DNA from: a bacterium Ga0077546
Lineage (GTDB): Bacteria > Cyanobacteriota > Vampirovibrionia > Obscuribacterales > Obscuribacteraceae
Reading direction: 5' to 3'
NCBI GenBank assembly: GCA_001464165.1
Contig: LNEX01000328.1
Coordinates: 1 to 30,200 of the forward strand
DNA length: 30,200 nt
Part shown: in pieces, positions 7,348 to 15,737 of the stretch
How positions within the stretch are numbered: the stretch's first letter is position 1
How the letters are laid out: every line of letters starts with the position of its first letter
Position numbers and translations under genes: made by a program
The notes under the pieces: model-generated
The model's database searches: none
What the model saw: the letters and a program-made list of their open reading frames with translations, nothing else
What the model was told of the DNA's origin: nothing

Positions 7348-8781
7348 ATGAGTTTCAATGCAAAGTTAGGCAAAGGCCTCTCCTATGCCTCAAAGACTTT
7401 ATCGTTATTGGTTTTGGCGACGACTTGTCATTCATTAATGCTAATTTCTAGCCCACCGGCTCAGGCGCAGTTTATGGAACCTGGCCAATTTCAACCCGGT
7501 GGCCAGCGTCGGCAATGGCAACCGCAACGCCCAGGTCCGAACTCTTTTCAGGGTGCCCCTAGCAATAACGACGATTCACTCGATTTGGGAGCCGCCGGCG
7601 AGCAAGACTACAGCTTCCAACCCGGAGGCGATCAGGGTGACGCCAATGAGGGCCTACGGGCGCCTGGTCGCCGCGCAAGTCTGGGCGAAATCGATGAGAT
7701 CATGAACCAGATAATGCAGCAGTTTCATGTGCCTGGCGGTGCCTGTGCCGTGGCGCATGACGGTAAATTGGTCTATGCCAAAGGGTTTGGTGTGGCTAAC
7801 TTGCGCACCGGCGAGCCGGCCACGCCTAACACGTTGTTCAACTTAGCCAGTTGCACCAAAGCAATCTCTGCCTTTGGAGCATTGCGCCTACAAGAGCAAG
7901 GCAAGCTCAATCTCGATACCCCCTTCTGGGACATTATCGGTCGACCAAGGACAGCTGATGGCGAACTGCCCCGTCCACGGATTCGAGAAATTACGGTGAG
8001 ACAACTGTTGCACCACTCTGGTGGCTGGAATGATGATTCTGGTTTTGATACTGCTGGCAAGCAGATTAATCGCATGGCACCAAATGGCCTGCCATATAGT
8101 GAAGCTGTGAGAGTGCTTTTGCAAACGCCGCTCGATTATCCACCCGGTACACAGGCTAAGTATGCCAACGGCCAGTGGAATTTGATCAAGTATGTGATTG
8201 AGTGTGCTTCACAAGAGCCTTACGGTCGTTACATGAAAAAGCAACTGAGATCTATTGGCATTGAAGACATGGTTGAGGAGTCACCAAATGTAGTGCCAGG
8301 GCAATCTAATCGGTATGGTGGCAATCCGCCCCGCATGATCAAAGGGGGGCAGCGCACAGTGCCGTTGATGCCTAGTTTCGGCAACTGGATGGCTTCCTCG
8401 ATTGACCTAGTCAAATTTTTGACAGCACTAGATGGATCTCGCATGCAAGGTATTTCGCAAGACTCCTTCAATCAGCTTGTGGCACCACTACCGCCACCAA
8501 TGCAAAGTGATCAAGATGGTAGGCACTTCGGTTTGGGCCTGGATACAGTGCGGCAAATGCCTGGCGGAATTTCTTTCATGAAAGATGGTGCCAAGCCTGG
8601 TGTTCACTGTCAAATTGTTCACATGAGTAACGGTGTTGATTTTTGCGTGCAGTTCAATGGTGGTGCCTCCGACAACGGGGACGATGCTAATCCGGCGCCA
8701 GTAGCCGTCAATAAAATTCGCGCATTGCTCAACGCTGTTAGAGATTGGCCGGCTGGCGATTTGTTTGCCAATTATCAGTAG
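7348..8781 (+). CDS. Exported serine hydrolase, beta-lactamase/S12 (class C-like) family
   Basis: The 477-residue product begins with a signal peptide (hydrophobic SLLVLATTCHSLMLI, cleavage likely after PPAQA near residue 40). A Gln/Pro/Gly-rich linker of about 75 residues follows, then the catalytic domain from about residue 110. Ser168-x-x-Lys171 (SCTK) is the nucleophile motif and Tyr272-Ala-Asn274 the YxN motif; Lys416-Pro-Gly is a candidate for the third (KTG-like) motif. This family includes class C beta-lactamases, DD-peptidases and esterases, so the substrate cannot be assigned. ATG 7348 is chosen because it starts the signal peptide; an in-frame ATG at 7192 would put 52 unrelated residues in front. 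A bidirectional terminator follows at 8845. Confidence 0.85.
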   Translation: MSFNAKLGKGLSYASKTLSLLVLATTCHSLMLISSPPAQAQFMEPGQFQPGGQRRQWQPQRPGPNSFQGAPSNNDDSLDLGAAGEQDYSFQPGGDQGDANEGLRAPGRRASLGEIDEIMNQIMQQFHVPGGACAVAHDGKLVYAKGFGVANLRTGEPATPNTLFNLASCTKAISAFGALRLQEQGKLNLDTPFWDIIGRPRTADGELPRPRIREITVRQLLHHSGGWNDDSGFDTAGKQINRMAPNGLPYSEAVRVLLQTPLDYPPGTQAKYANGQWNLIKYVIECASQEPYGRYMKKQLRSIGIEDMVEESPNVVPGQSNRYGGNPPRMIKGGQRTVPLMPSFGNWMASSIDLVKFLTALDGSRMQGISQDSFNQLVAPLPPPMQSDQDGRHFGLGLDTVRQMPGGISFMKDGAKPGVHCQIVHMSNGVDFCVQFNGGASDNGDDANPAPVAVNKIRALLNAVRDWPAGDLFANYQ

Positions 8782-8844
8782 ATTGACTGTTTAATTAAAC
8801 ATCGCTAAATAGTTTGCTCAAGAATCAGGCAAAACTAGACACAA

Positions 8845-8874
8845 AAAAGCGCCGACCCTAGAGCCGGCGCTTTT
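8845..8874. terminator. Bidirectional intrinsic terminator between the serine hydrolase and L25 genes
   Basis: A perfect 10-bp stem AAAAGCGCCG / CGGCGCTTTT encloses a 10-nt loop. The plus strand continues TTTTAATTTT, and the minus strand continues in a run of T from the A run at 8843-8848. It serves both convergent genes. Confidence 0.9.
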
Positions 8875-8892
8875 AATTTTTTAGTCAGCGCT

Positions 8893-9480
8893 CTATTTAG
8901 CGGCTGCGGCAGCTGCTTCTTTAGCAGTTGGGGCAACAACCTTAGGAGCGACAACTTTGACCACAATCTCGTCGTGTGGGTTGAGAATAGTGATTCCAGC
9001 GGGCACTTGTACTTGACCGAAGTGAATGGCTGCTTCAACTACATCTAGAGCGGTGAGGTCTACTTCGATGTAATCTGGAATTTCAGCAGGTAGGCATTCA
9101 ATGTTGGCTTCTTGATAGTTCTCTTCGAGCTTGGCGCCAGCTTTCACAGCCATGGAAGCGCCAACGAATTTGATTGGAACGGTCACTGAAACTTTGCGTT
9201 GAAGGTCTACTTTGTAGAGTTCGATGTTATAGACGAAATCTTGAGTTGAACGTCTCGCTACCTGTCTAATGATAGCGTTGACATTTCCTTCTGGAGATTC
9301 AAGCTCAATCATGTGCGAGTAAGCGGCAGCTGGAAGGCGACCAAACTCACGAGCATTGATTTGCAAGCTCTCAGAGGGAATACCACGACCATAAAGAGTC
9401 GCAGGCACGTTGCCTTCACGTCTCAATTGTTTCGGGGTTTTGGCTTCGCGTTTGGCGACGCCTAGTTTGATTTTCTCCAT
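8893..9480 (-). CDS. rplY: 50S ribosomal protein L25, long (CTC/TL5) form
   Basis: The 195-residue protein starts MEKIKLGVAKREAKTPKQLR and contains LRREGNVPATLYGRG, the typical start of the 5S-rRNA-binding L25 domain (residues 1-90). It continues into the C-terminal beta domain of the long CTC form (about 100-180), with ECLPAEIPDYIEVDLTALDV being characteristic. The tail is Ala/Lys-rich. It binds 5S rRNA at the central protuberance of the large subunit. It lies 68 nt downstream of tRNA-Gln on the same strand and may share that promoter. Confidence 0.95.
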   Translation of the reverse strand: MEKIKLGVAKREAKTPKQLRREGNVPATLYGRGIPSESLQINAREFGRLPAAAYSHMIELESPEGNVNAIIRQVARRSTQDFVYNIELYKVDLQRKVSVTVPIKFVGASMAVKAGAKLEENYQEANIECLPAEIPDYIEVDLTALDVVEAAIHFGQVQVPAGITILNPHDEIVVKVVAPKVVAPTAKEAAAAAAK

Positions 9481-9548
9481 AACCCGCTCAATTCCTTAGG
9501 TAAAACTTTGGATGATTTCGTAGAACTTTTCTGGATGAAAAGATGAAA

Positions 9549-9620
9549 CTGGGGCGCAAGGATTCGAACCTCGGAATGTCTGGACCAAAACCAGATGCCT
9601 TACCACTTGGCGACGCCCCA
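9549..9620 (-). tRNA. tRNA-Gln (anticodon UUG)
   Basis: Read on the minus strand, the 7-bp acceptor stem TGGGGCG / CGCCCCA is perfect. The D arm is GCC / GGC. The anticodon stem TCTGG / CCAGA holds loop TTTTGGT (anticodon TTG), and the T arm CGAGG / CCTTG holds TTCGAAT. The discriminator is G at 9549. CCA is not encoded; the next bases are TTT. Confidence 0.96.
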
Positions 9621-9662
9621 ATTTAAACTGTGCAGGCTGGAAAAGCCGGACAGCAACGGTTG

Positions 9663-9692
9663 ATTCTATTGAAGTTGATGGCTTTGTGTCAA
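9663..9692 (-). promoter_or_regulatory. Sigma70-type promoter for tRNA-Gln (and probably rplY)
   Basis: On the minus strand a perfect -35 TTGACA (9692-9687), an 18-nt spacer and a -10 TAGAAT (9668-9663) lie about 43 nt before the tRNA 5' end. This is the best promoter match in the window. Confidence 0.8.
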
Positions 9693-9735
9693 TCAACATT
9701 GCGCTTGTATGCCTAAATATAAAGCACAATTGATA

Positions 9736-11442
9736 TTAGGGTAGGGCGCGAACCGCCGCCGCTTGATCTATGAGAGAGCGGGCAAAGCTAAGCGAGGCCT
9801 CTTCATTGGCGTTTCCGCTGGCCATGGCGGCAAGAGATCTAAGTCTCATCTCATCATCAAGAATGTTGACTGTAACAATCGTGCGGTCAGCTAAATGTTC
9901 TTTCTTTACTTCTAGGTAGTTGTCAGCCACTGAAGCAACAATTGGCTGGTGGGTGATGCAAAGTATCTGCTGTGAGCGGGATAGTTTTGAAAGTTTGTCG
10001 CGCACCGCATTGAGCACGCGGCCGGAGAGGCCGGTATCTATTTCATCAAATATGACAGTGGCCACCTGGTCAGCGGCGGCAAAGATGGTCTTGATGGCGA
10101 GCATGATGCGTGATAGTTCGCCGCCAGAGGCAATTTTGCCCAGGGGCATGGCTGGTTGGCCAGGGTTTGGGGCAATTAAGAAGTCAATTTTGTCGATGCC
10201 GTTGGGGCCAGCTTCGGCCAGTTGGCTAAAGGCAATTTCAAAGCGGCATTTTTCCATGCCCAAATCTACTAATTCTTTTTCTACGGCAGCTGACAAGGTC
10301 TTGGCTAGCTTTAGCCTTCCTTTAGATAGATCGGCTGCTTTGTTTTGTAGCTCGCCGGCAACTTCAGCTATTTCTTTGGCTAAGCCTTCTGTTTCTTTCA
10401 AGCCGTTTTCTAGTTTTTCGAGTTCATGGCTCAGCTCTTCTTGCTTGGCGATGGCGTCGCTTAAATGCGGCCCGTATTTGCGCTTGATAGTGGCTATCAA
10501 ATTAAGGCGGTTTTCTAAATCGATTAGGGTATCGGGATCGGTATCGAGCTTGTCGGCGTAGCGACGCAACGCTGTAGCGGCTTCTTCCAGGCTAGCCAGG
10601 CCGCCGCTCAGGGCTTCGTGAATGGAGTCAAGGCTAGAGTCAAAGCGCAGGGCTTTTTCTACTTCAGACATGGCTTTTTGAATCAGGTCGACGGCACAGA
10701 CCGAACTATCTGAATCGGAGCCGGTAAGCGCATCTTGAGCGGCTTCAGCTTGTTGTTTTAGTTCAATAGCATTGCTCAAAACGCTGACCTGCCGAGCCAG
10801 TTCTTCGTCTTCGGCTGGATCGCTCAGTTCTGCTTGTTCTAGTTCATTTAATTGAAATTTGGAAAAATCAAGTTTGCGCAGGCGCTCATCTTCTGACATG
10901 GTGAGCGAATCTAGCTCGTCTTGCAATTGTTTTTTGCGAGCGTAAAGTGTGCGTACTTTCTCTAAAATTTTAGTGTGACTGTCGCTGCCCAGGCCGTCTA
11001 AAAGTTCTAGTTGTGACTGCGAAGACATCAGTGTGCGTGCTTCGTGCTGGGCGTGCACTGTAATGAGCATGGTGCGCAACTCGCCTAGCAAATTATGATT
11101 TACCAGGGTGCCGTTGATGCGAATTTTAGAACCGCTTTTGCCAATTTCTCGAGCGACTGTAAGTTCTGCTTGCTCGGCTGTTTCTTCGTCAATTAACTCT
11201 TCTTTTTTCAGCCAGGCAATCACCTGAGAGCTGGGAACAAAGACTGCTTCGAGATTAGCTTTGTCGGCACCGGGACGGATGATTGAGGATGGTACTTTGC
11301 CGCCTAAGACAGCGTTGAGAGCATCCATCAAAATGGATTTTCCTGCTCCTGTCTCACCGGTTAGAACATTTAATCCGGCTGTCCAGTCGACCTGAGTTTT
11401 TTCAATCAGGGCGAAATCTCTAATCTGTATACTTTTTAGCAT
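9736..11442 (-). CDS. recN: DNA repair protein RecN (SMC-like ATPase)
   Basis: The 568-residue protein has the usual RecN length. Walker A is GETGAGKS at residues 29-36, after the typical MLKSIQIRDFALIEK start. Long helical coiled-coil stretches occupy about residues 150-370. The C-terminal ATPase half carries the ABC signature in SGGELSRIMLA and Walker B VIFDEIDTGLSG, followed by ILCITHQPIVA. RecN acts in double-strand break repair as a cohesin-like factor. The start ATG has no strong Shine-Dalgarno. The 115 bp between its end and the tRNA gene hold the tRNA promoter; no recN terminator is obvious. Confidence 0.95.
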   Translation of the reverse strand: MLKSIQIRDFALIEKTQVDWTAGLNVLTGETGAGKSILMDALNAVLGGKVPSSIIRPGADKANLEAVFVPSSQVIAWLKKEELIDEETAEQAELTVAREIGKSGSKIRINGTLVNHNLLGELRTMLITVHAQHEARTLMSSQSQLELLDGLGSDSHTKILEKVRTLYARKKQLQDELDSLTMSEDERLRKLDFSKFQLNELEQAELSDPAEDEELARQVSVLSNAIELKQQAEAAQDALTGSDSDSSVCAVDLIQKAMSEVEKALRFDSSLDSIHEALSGGLASLEEAATALRRYADKLDTDPDTLIDLENRLNLIATIKRKYGPHLSDAIAKQEELSHELEKLENGLKETEGLAKEIAEVAGELQNKAADLSKGRLKLAKTLSAAVEKELVDLGMEKCRFEIAFSQLAEAGPNGIDKIDFLIAPNPGQPAMPLGKIASGGELSRIMLAIKTIFAAADQVATVIFDEIDTGLSGRVLNAVRDKLSKLSRSQQILCITHQPIVASVADNYLEVKKEHLADRTIVTVNILDDEMRLRSLAAMASGNANEEASLSFARSLIDQAAAVRALP

Positions 11443-11542
11443 GCACCGTATATGGAGTCGTTGTAGTGTTCTGCCATAGCAGTGAAATTTTGGATGAAAA
11501 TCTCTGCTGATGCCAACATAATAGCCCGAATCACCATGTAGT

Positions 11543-11576
11543 AAAGCCCCCGCTTAGATTTCTAAGAGAGGGCTTT
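11543..11576 (-). terminator. Hairpin terminator downstream of mrp
   Basis: A long imperfect stem pairs AAAGCCC...CTTAG with CTAAG...GGGCTTT around a 4-nt loop, with two mismatches. It lies 115 nt after the mrp stop. The T tract is clearer on the plus strand (TTTAATTTT) than on the minus strand (TTTACTAC), so the minus assignment rests on gene context. Confidence 0.55.
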
Positions 11577-11637
11577 AATTTTCTTACTTTGTCAGCTGCT
11601 AGTTTTTACTATTACCTATTTATATATAGCTTCTAGT

Positions 11638-11709
11638 TAAACTGCAGACCCTAACTAAACTGCTGACTCAATCTAAACCGCAGACCCAGTCTAAACTGCG
11701 GCGGCAGTG
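11638..11709. repeat. 18-bp tandem repeat spanning the 3' end of mrp
   Basis: Four 18-nt units run without gaps: TAAACTGCAGACCCTAAC, TAAACTGCTGACTCAATC, TAAACCGCAGACCCAGTC and TAAACTGCGGCGGCAGTG. The last unit contains the final codons of mrp. In the mrp frame each unit ends in GCN-GTT-stop, so the stop codon has been copied along with the gene end. Confidence 0.88.
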
Positions 11710-12779
11710 GCAACTTCAGCTCTCGATTGAATGCTGATTTGAGCTGCTACCTGTTTGGCAATTTCAATAAAGGCCTTTGATACAGCGCAGTCTGGGTCGC
11801 CAGCTACGATTGGCACCCCTTGGTCGCCGCCAATGCGCACTTCTGGATCAAGAGGTATCTCACCTAAGAAAGGCACTTTATGCTCTTCGGCTAGACGCTT
11901 GCCGCCGCCACGACCAAAGATTTCATACTGTTCGCTTGAACCTTTAGGCTGGAAGTAGCTCATATTCTCAACAAAGCCAAGAATTGGCACTTCCATTTGT
12001 GAAAACATTGCCAGGCCTTTGCGGCCATCGAGCAAGGCAACATCTTGTGGGGTGGTGACGATGACGCCGCCGGAAAGCTGAGTGGCTTGCACCATGGTGA
12101 GCTGGGCGTCGCCGGTGCCTGGTGGCATATCAACGATGAGATAATCGAGTTCGCCCCATTCAACGTCGCGCAAAAATTGTTTGATAGCTTTGTCTAGCAT
12201 TGGTCCGCGCCAGATTAATGGTGTGTCTTGGGAGACAAAGAAAGCCATCGAAATGCATTTAACGCCATGATTTTCGGCTGGCACAATGCGGTTGTCTTTG
12301 GCGGTGGGCTGATAGGCATCAACTCCCATCATCAAAGGAATATTTGGACCAGTAATATCAGCGTCGAGTAAACCTACTTTGGCGCCGAGCTTAGCTAGTG
12401 CCACAGCCAGGTTGCAAGATACAGTTGATTTACCTACGCCGCCTTTCCCTGAGGTGACGGCAATAATTTGCTTGATGCCGTTCACTGGTTCTTTGCCATT
12501 GCGGCGTTGTCCAGCCACTTGGGCTGCTGATTCCATTTCGACTTCTTCAACACCTTCTAAGGCTTTGACTGCGTCTTGGCATTCGCCTTCGAGGCGCTCC
12601 TTGACTGGGCAGGCCGGTGTTGTCAGTGTCAGCTTGAAAAACACCTTGGTACCGGTAATCTTGATATCGGAAATCATTCCGAGGGTGACTACATCGATGT
12701 TCAGGTCAGGATCCATGACCGTACTGAGGGCTTTTCTTATTTGCTCTTCGTTGAGCTTATTTTCGTTGGCGCCAATCAT
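11691..12779 (-). CDS. mrp: Mrp/ApbC-type Fe-S cluster carrier ATPase with N-terminal DUF59 domain
   Basis: The 362-residue protein has two parts. Residues about 10-85 are a DUF59/MIP18 domain (MDPDLNIDVVTLGMI and TTPACPVKERL, with Cys57). Residues 104-350 are a deviant-Walker P-loop ATPase with GKGGVGKS at 111-118, LLDADITGPNIP and DMPPGTGDAQLT. The family binds and transfers [4Fe-4S] clusters. The CxxC of many Mrp proteins, expected after ENMSYF, is absent here (QPKGSSEQYEIFG follows); I recall the same in cyanobacterial Mrp. The last residues, ATAAAV, lie in an 18-bp tandem repeat. It belongs functionally with the SUF genes further right. Confidence 0.92.
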   Translation of the reverse strand: MIGANENKLNEEQIRKALSTVMDPDLNIDVVTLGMISDIKITGTKVFFKLTLTTPACPVKERLEGECQDAVKALEGVEEVEMESAAQVAGQRRNGKEPVNGIKQIIAVTSGKGGVGKSTVSCNLAVALAKLGAKVGLLDADITGPNIPLMMGVDAYQPTAKDNRIVPAENHGVKCISMAFFVSQDTPLIWRGPMLDKAIKQFLRDVEWGELDYLIVDMPPGTGDAQLTMVQATQLSGGVIVTTPQDVALLDGRKGLAMFSQMEVPILGFVENMSYFQPKGSSEQYEIFGRGGGKRLAEEHKVPFLGEIPLDPEVRIGGDQGVPIVAGDPDCAVSKAFIEIAKQVAAQISIQSRAEVATAAAV

Positions 12780-12908
12780 TGAGTAACCTGTTTAAGTTAG
12801 TGACGGGCAAATCAAAATTCAAGAATTCAAATTTGATTGCCAGTCACATAGTAACGGCTCTGGCTCAAGATCGGCCGTAAACTAATAAATTATTGAGGCT
12901 TGCTAGCA

Positions 12909-14351
12909 CTAACTTCTCTTAAGTCTTTGGCTGATAGAGCGACGGTCAGCTGCTAGAGCCCTCTCTGCTTTGGTTATTGGGTGCTCGGCGCCGAGTCTCG
13001 CGGAGAGCTTTTCAAGTGCTGCTTCCACGGTCTCTTGAGAGCCTTTCTCTATGGCGGTATTGGCCAAGGCGGTATTGGCTATCGCTATGTTCACGGCACT
13101 GACATAGCAATCTGGATGATCGGCGTTCAGCAGTGCTTGTCTCATTTTAAGGGCTTCACTGAAGCAGGCTTTGGCTTTAGCTGCCTCTCCCATTTGTAAA
13201 TAGCAGACGCCTTGATTGTCTAATGTGATTGCAAGGTCAGGATGTGTAGCCGGAAGTGAACGTTTTTGAATGGCCAAGGCTCGCTCTATGTAGACTTGAG
13301 CTTTGTCGTAGTTTTGCAAGCGTCGCTCTAAGTCACCAATACCCATTAGCGTTTTGGCTGTAAGCGGATGGTCTGGCCCGAAAGCCTTTAAGCGAATATC
13401 GAGAGCTCGTTCGTAGAGAGTGCGGGCCTCACCTAGTTTGTTTTGTTCGCGATAGAGGCCAGCTATGTTATTGAGATCCATGGCTGTGTCTGGATGCTGA
13501 TCGCCGAGAGCATTTAGATCCAGATAGAACGCTCGTTGGTAGTATTTCTCGGCTTTCTTTACTTGGCCGAGATCGCGATAAAGTCCACCTAGATTAGCGA
13601 GTAGATAGGCGTTACCGACATCGCTGCGGCCGAGCTTTTTCTCGCTAATAGCCAAAGCCTTGAGATATAGGCCTTCGGCTTCGCTGTAGCGACCTTGATC
13701 GCGCCTCAATTTAGCTAAGCCGTTGGTGATACTTGCCAATTGTGGTGAGTCGGGCTGCTTGATTTGTGTTTCCCAGAGGTCTAATGCTTTTAGATAAGTC
13801 TTCTCTGCTTCTTGGTAATGACCTTGCTCGCGCTCTAGTGTGGCTAAATTATTGAGGGCTACTGCCGGTTCTGGGCGGCTAGCGGCAAAACTTAGGCGGG
13901 CTGCTTCGGCTGCTTTCTTGTAGTAAGGCCGGGCTTCTTGGTAGCGCCCTTGAATGCGATAAAGTTCCGCCAAGTTGTTCATAGCTCGGGCTGTGCGTTT
14001 ATCTATTTGCCAGTCGGGGCCAAACGACCGGCAGAAGGTCAAAGCAGTCTCAAACTCTTTTCGTGCTTTTTCGTAGCGACCGAGTTTGAAGGCTTCTTCG
14101 CCAGCTGCAATAGCGTTGTAGTAAGGCATACTTTGGAAGGCTAGAAGTATTGCCCAGGTTAGTGTGCAGGCGAAGAGCGTGCGGCGATACCACTTCATTT
14201 TAGGGTTGTCGAGCACTTTCTCTTTGAAGTTCTTTTGCCATATACTAATTTTGCTTCTCAAAGAAGAAGCAGTCTTAGCCAGCGATTGCCCCTGATCGTG
14301 TGCTTCTTGCTCTGATAAATTTTGAGTTTCAGATGGGGTGTGTTTTCTCAT
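12909..14351 (-). CDS. Membrane-anchored kinesin-light-chain-like TPR protein
   Basis: The 480-residue protein has a polar N-terminus of about 55 residues, then one hydrophobic segment (RRTLFACTLTWAILLAFQ, about 56-73). The remaining ~380 residues are tandem TPRs of about 42 residues with the repeated pattern ALNNLATLEREQGHYQEAEK, NLGGLYRDLGQVKKAEKYY and DLNNIAGLYREQNKLGEA, typical of kinesin-light-chain/TPR_12 arrays. Topology is probably N-in with the TPR array outside the cytoplasm. It is a scaffold or interaction protein; the partner is unknown. The 107 bp to the upstream nucleoside hydrolase gene leave its operon status open. Confidence 0.82.
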   Translation of the reverse strand: MRKHTPSETQNLSEQEAHDQGQSLAKTASSLRSKISIWQKNFKEKVLDNPKMKWYRRTLFACTLTWAILLAFQSMPYYNAIAAGEEAFKLGRYEKARKEFETALTFCRSFGPDWQIDKRTARAMNNLAELYRIQGRYQEARPYYKKAAEAARLSFAASRPEPAVALNNLATLEREQGHYQEAEKTYLKALDLWETQIKQPDSPQLASITNGLAKLRRDQGRYSEAEGLYLKALAISEKKLGRSDVGNAYLLANLGGLYRDLGQVKKAEKYYQRAFYLDLNALGDQHPDTAMDLNNIAGLYREQNKLGEARTLYERALDIRLKAFGPDHPLTAKTLMGIGDLERRLQNYDKAQVYIERALAIQKRSLPATHPDLAITLDNQGVCYLQMGEAAKAKACFSEALKMRQALLNADHPDCYVSAVNIAIANTALANTAIEKGSQETVEAALEKLSARLGAEHPITKAERALAADRRSISQRLKRS

Positions 14352-14458
14352 AGGGCTAACTTACGTCTCAGTCCGACGGGAAGTCAAGAAGGGTTTTGGA
14401 TAGTGTTCAAGTCTCCAAAATAACCTTTTCAACCTTAGCCTGAACGATTTGAGTGTCT

Positions 14459-15385
14459 TTAGCGCATTGCCAGAATGGTGAGTAGTAAATCTTCGAATGC
14501 TTGTTTATTTATCTGGGTTGCTACTTGCACCTTGCGCCCAGAAAAAAGAGATGGGCCCGTGCGGCCGATACTTTTGCCTGAGGTGGAAACATCAATTTTC
14601 ACTTCTTTATACGTAAATAAGCCTGGTTCAATGGCTGCCGCTGCGGTGATTGTGTCCCAGAAATAGTAGTCGAAACCTTTGACCAAGCTCCACAGCTTGA
14701 AAGCGAGGGCAGAGGCTCGTGAGTTCTCTGATTGACCTTCAAGCTTGGCTAAGAAGTCTTTGGTGACAGGCAAGTCGTTGGTGAGATCAAGGGTGATTAG
14801 CTTGATTGGAATTTTGCTATCAAGCACTTGCTTGAAGGCCACAGGGTCAGCGTAAACGTTCCATTCGGCTGTGCCGTCGGTGCCTTCTTCTTCAACATTG
14901 CCTTTGCAGTTGATAGCGCCACCCATGATCAAGAATTCTTGAATTTTATCTTTGACTTCTGGTTGGGTGGTCAAAAGTTTGGCAATGTTAGTCAGTGGGC
15001 CAGTTGTAACCACCGTGAAAGGTACTTTTGAATTGGAGAGACAATCTAAAAATACTGATTCAATGTTGCGGGGGCGGCCGTGTTGGTAAGGCTTCTTTAG
15101 ATAGTTGTCACGGAAAAGCGGCAATTCATTGATGATATAACTTTCGCGACGCCAGTTTTCAGGAAACGGGTGCGGAACTTCATCTTCAGTTAGAGCAATC
15201 TCTGGTCCATCGATATCGAGGTAGGTAGCGATTTTTTGAGTTGCTTCAAAAATCTGCGCAGCATAGCAATCACCATTGGTGATACCAACGGCTTGCAAGT
15301 CTATTTCTGGGCTGAGCCAGAGCAAAATGCAACTGAGCAGATCGTCTACGTGTCCATCATGGTCGTGAATAATTGGTGTAGGCAT
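14459..15385 (-). CDS. Nucleoside hydrolase (IunH superfamily), possibly purine-specific IAG-NH type
   Basis: The 308-residue length is normal for the family. The N-terminal Ca2+-binding signature DxDxxxDD is present as Asp8, Asp10, Asp14 and Asp15 (HDHDGHVDD). The enzyme hydrolyses the N-glycosidic bond of ribonucleosides in salvage. Near the C-terminus the usual His-Asp of the inosine-uridine group is replaced by Trp243-Asp244 (YYFWDTITAAAAIEP), and ENWRR occurs at 76-80. Both resemble the purine-specific inosine-adenosine-guanosine group, where Trp stacks on the base. It lies 34 nt after the DUF59 gene at the end of the SUF operon and could be its last gene, although a metabolic link is not obvious. 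Confidence 0.88.
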   Translation of the reverse strand: MPTPIIHDHDGHVDDLLSCILLWLSPEIDLQAVGITNGDCYAAQIFEATQKIATYLDIDGPEIALTEDEVPHPFPENWRRESYIINELPLFRDNYLKKPYQHGRPRNIESVFLDCLSNSKVPFTVVTTGPLTNIAKLLTTQPEVKDKIQEFLIMGGAINCKGNVEEEGTDGTAEWNVYADPVAFKQVLDSKIPIKLITLDLTNDLPVTKDFLAKLEGQSENSRASALAFKLWSLVKGFDYYFWDTITAAAAIEPGLFTYKEVKIDVSTSGKSIGRTGPSLFSGRKVQVATQINKQAFEDLLLTILAMR

Positions 15386-15419
15386 CTCTAAAGTTTACTG
15401 TCCTGACAAGGCAGTTTCA

Positions 15420-15731
15420 TTAGAGAATTCCCAAGTCCATCTTGGCTTCTTCGCTTGCCATGGTCTTTGGATCCCATCGGGGAATCCAAACTAATTTGAC
15501 TTCGACATTTTCAGCCCACGGTAGTTTTTTAGCAGCCGCATGACATTGTCCTTGAATCACTGCACCGACTGGGCAGCCTGGACTAGTCAGTGTCATTTTT
15601 ATGTTGACATTGTTGTCTGCTACTTTGACTTCGTAGATTAGACCAAGGTCGACGATGTTGATACCTAATTCAGGGTCAACGATTTGGCGGAGATTTTCTA
15701 AAACAAGATCTTCTTGCAACGATGTCATCAT
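15420..15731 (-). CDS. sufT: DUF59/MIP18-family Fe-S maturation factor (SufT-like)
   Basis: This 103-residue stand-alone DUF59 domain has the DPELGINIVDLGLIYEV motif (residues 19-35) and the reactive-Cys loop TSPGCPVGAVI (Cys53). The C-terminal WIPRWDPKTMA motif is common in SufT/PaaD-like members. Such proteins help deliver Fe-S clusters. It starts 6 nt after sufU and so is co-transcribed with it. It is a paralogue of the N-terminal domain of Mrp at 11691-12779. The name sufT is by context; plain DUF59 protein is the cautious alternative. Confidence 0.82.
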   Translation of the reverse strand: MMTSLQEDLVLENLRQIVDPELGINIVDLGLIYEVKVADNNVNIKMTLTSPGCPVGAVIQGQCHAAAKKLPWAENVEVKLVWIPRWDPKTMASEEAKMDLGIL

Positions 15732-15737
15732 GAAGGC

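Noticed and set aside
9920..10561. 213-codon open frame on the plus strand inside recN
   Set aside because: It is antisense to the strongly conserved recN ATPase half; its Ser-rich translation has no recognisable domain, and no ribosome site was seen.
11471..11482. CTGC-CATA-GCAG upstream of recN as a LexA/SOS box
   Set aside because: Spacing and sequence match neither the CTGT-N8-ACAG nor the GAAC-N4-GTTC type; too short to claim.
12379..12786. 135-codon open frame antisense to the start of mrp
   Set aside because: Mirrors the conserved P-loop and DUF59 codons; no independent evidence.
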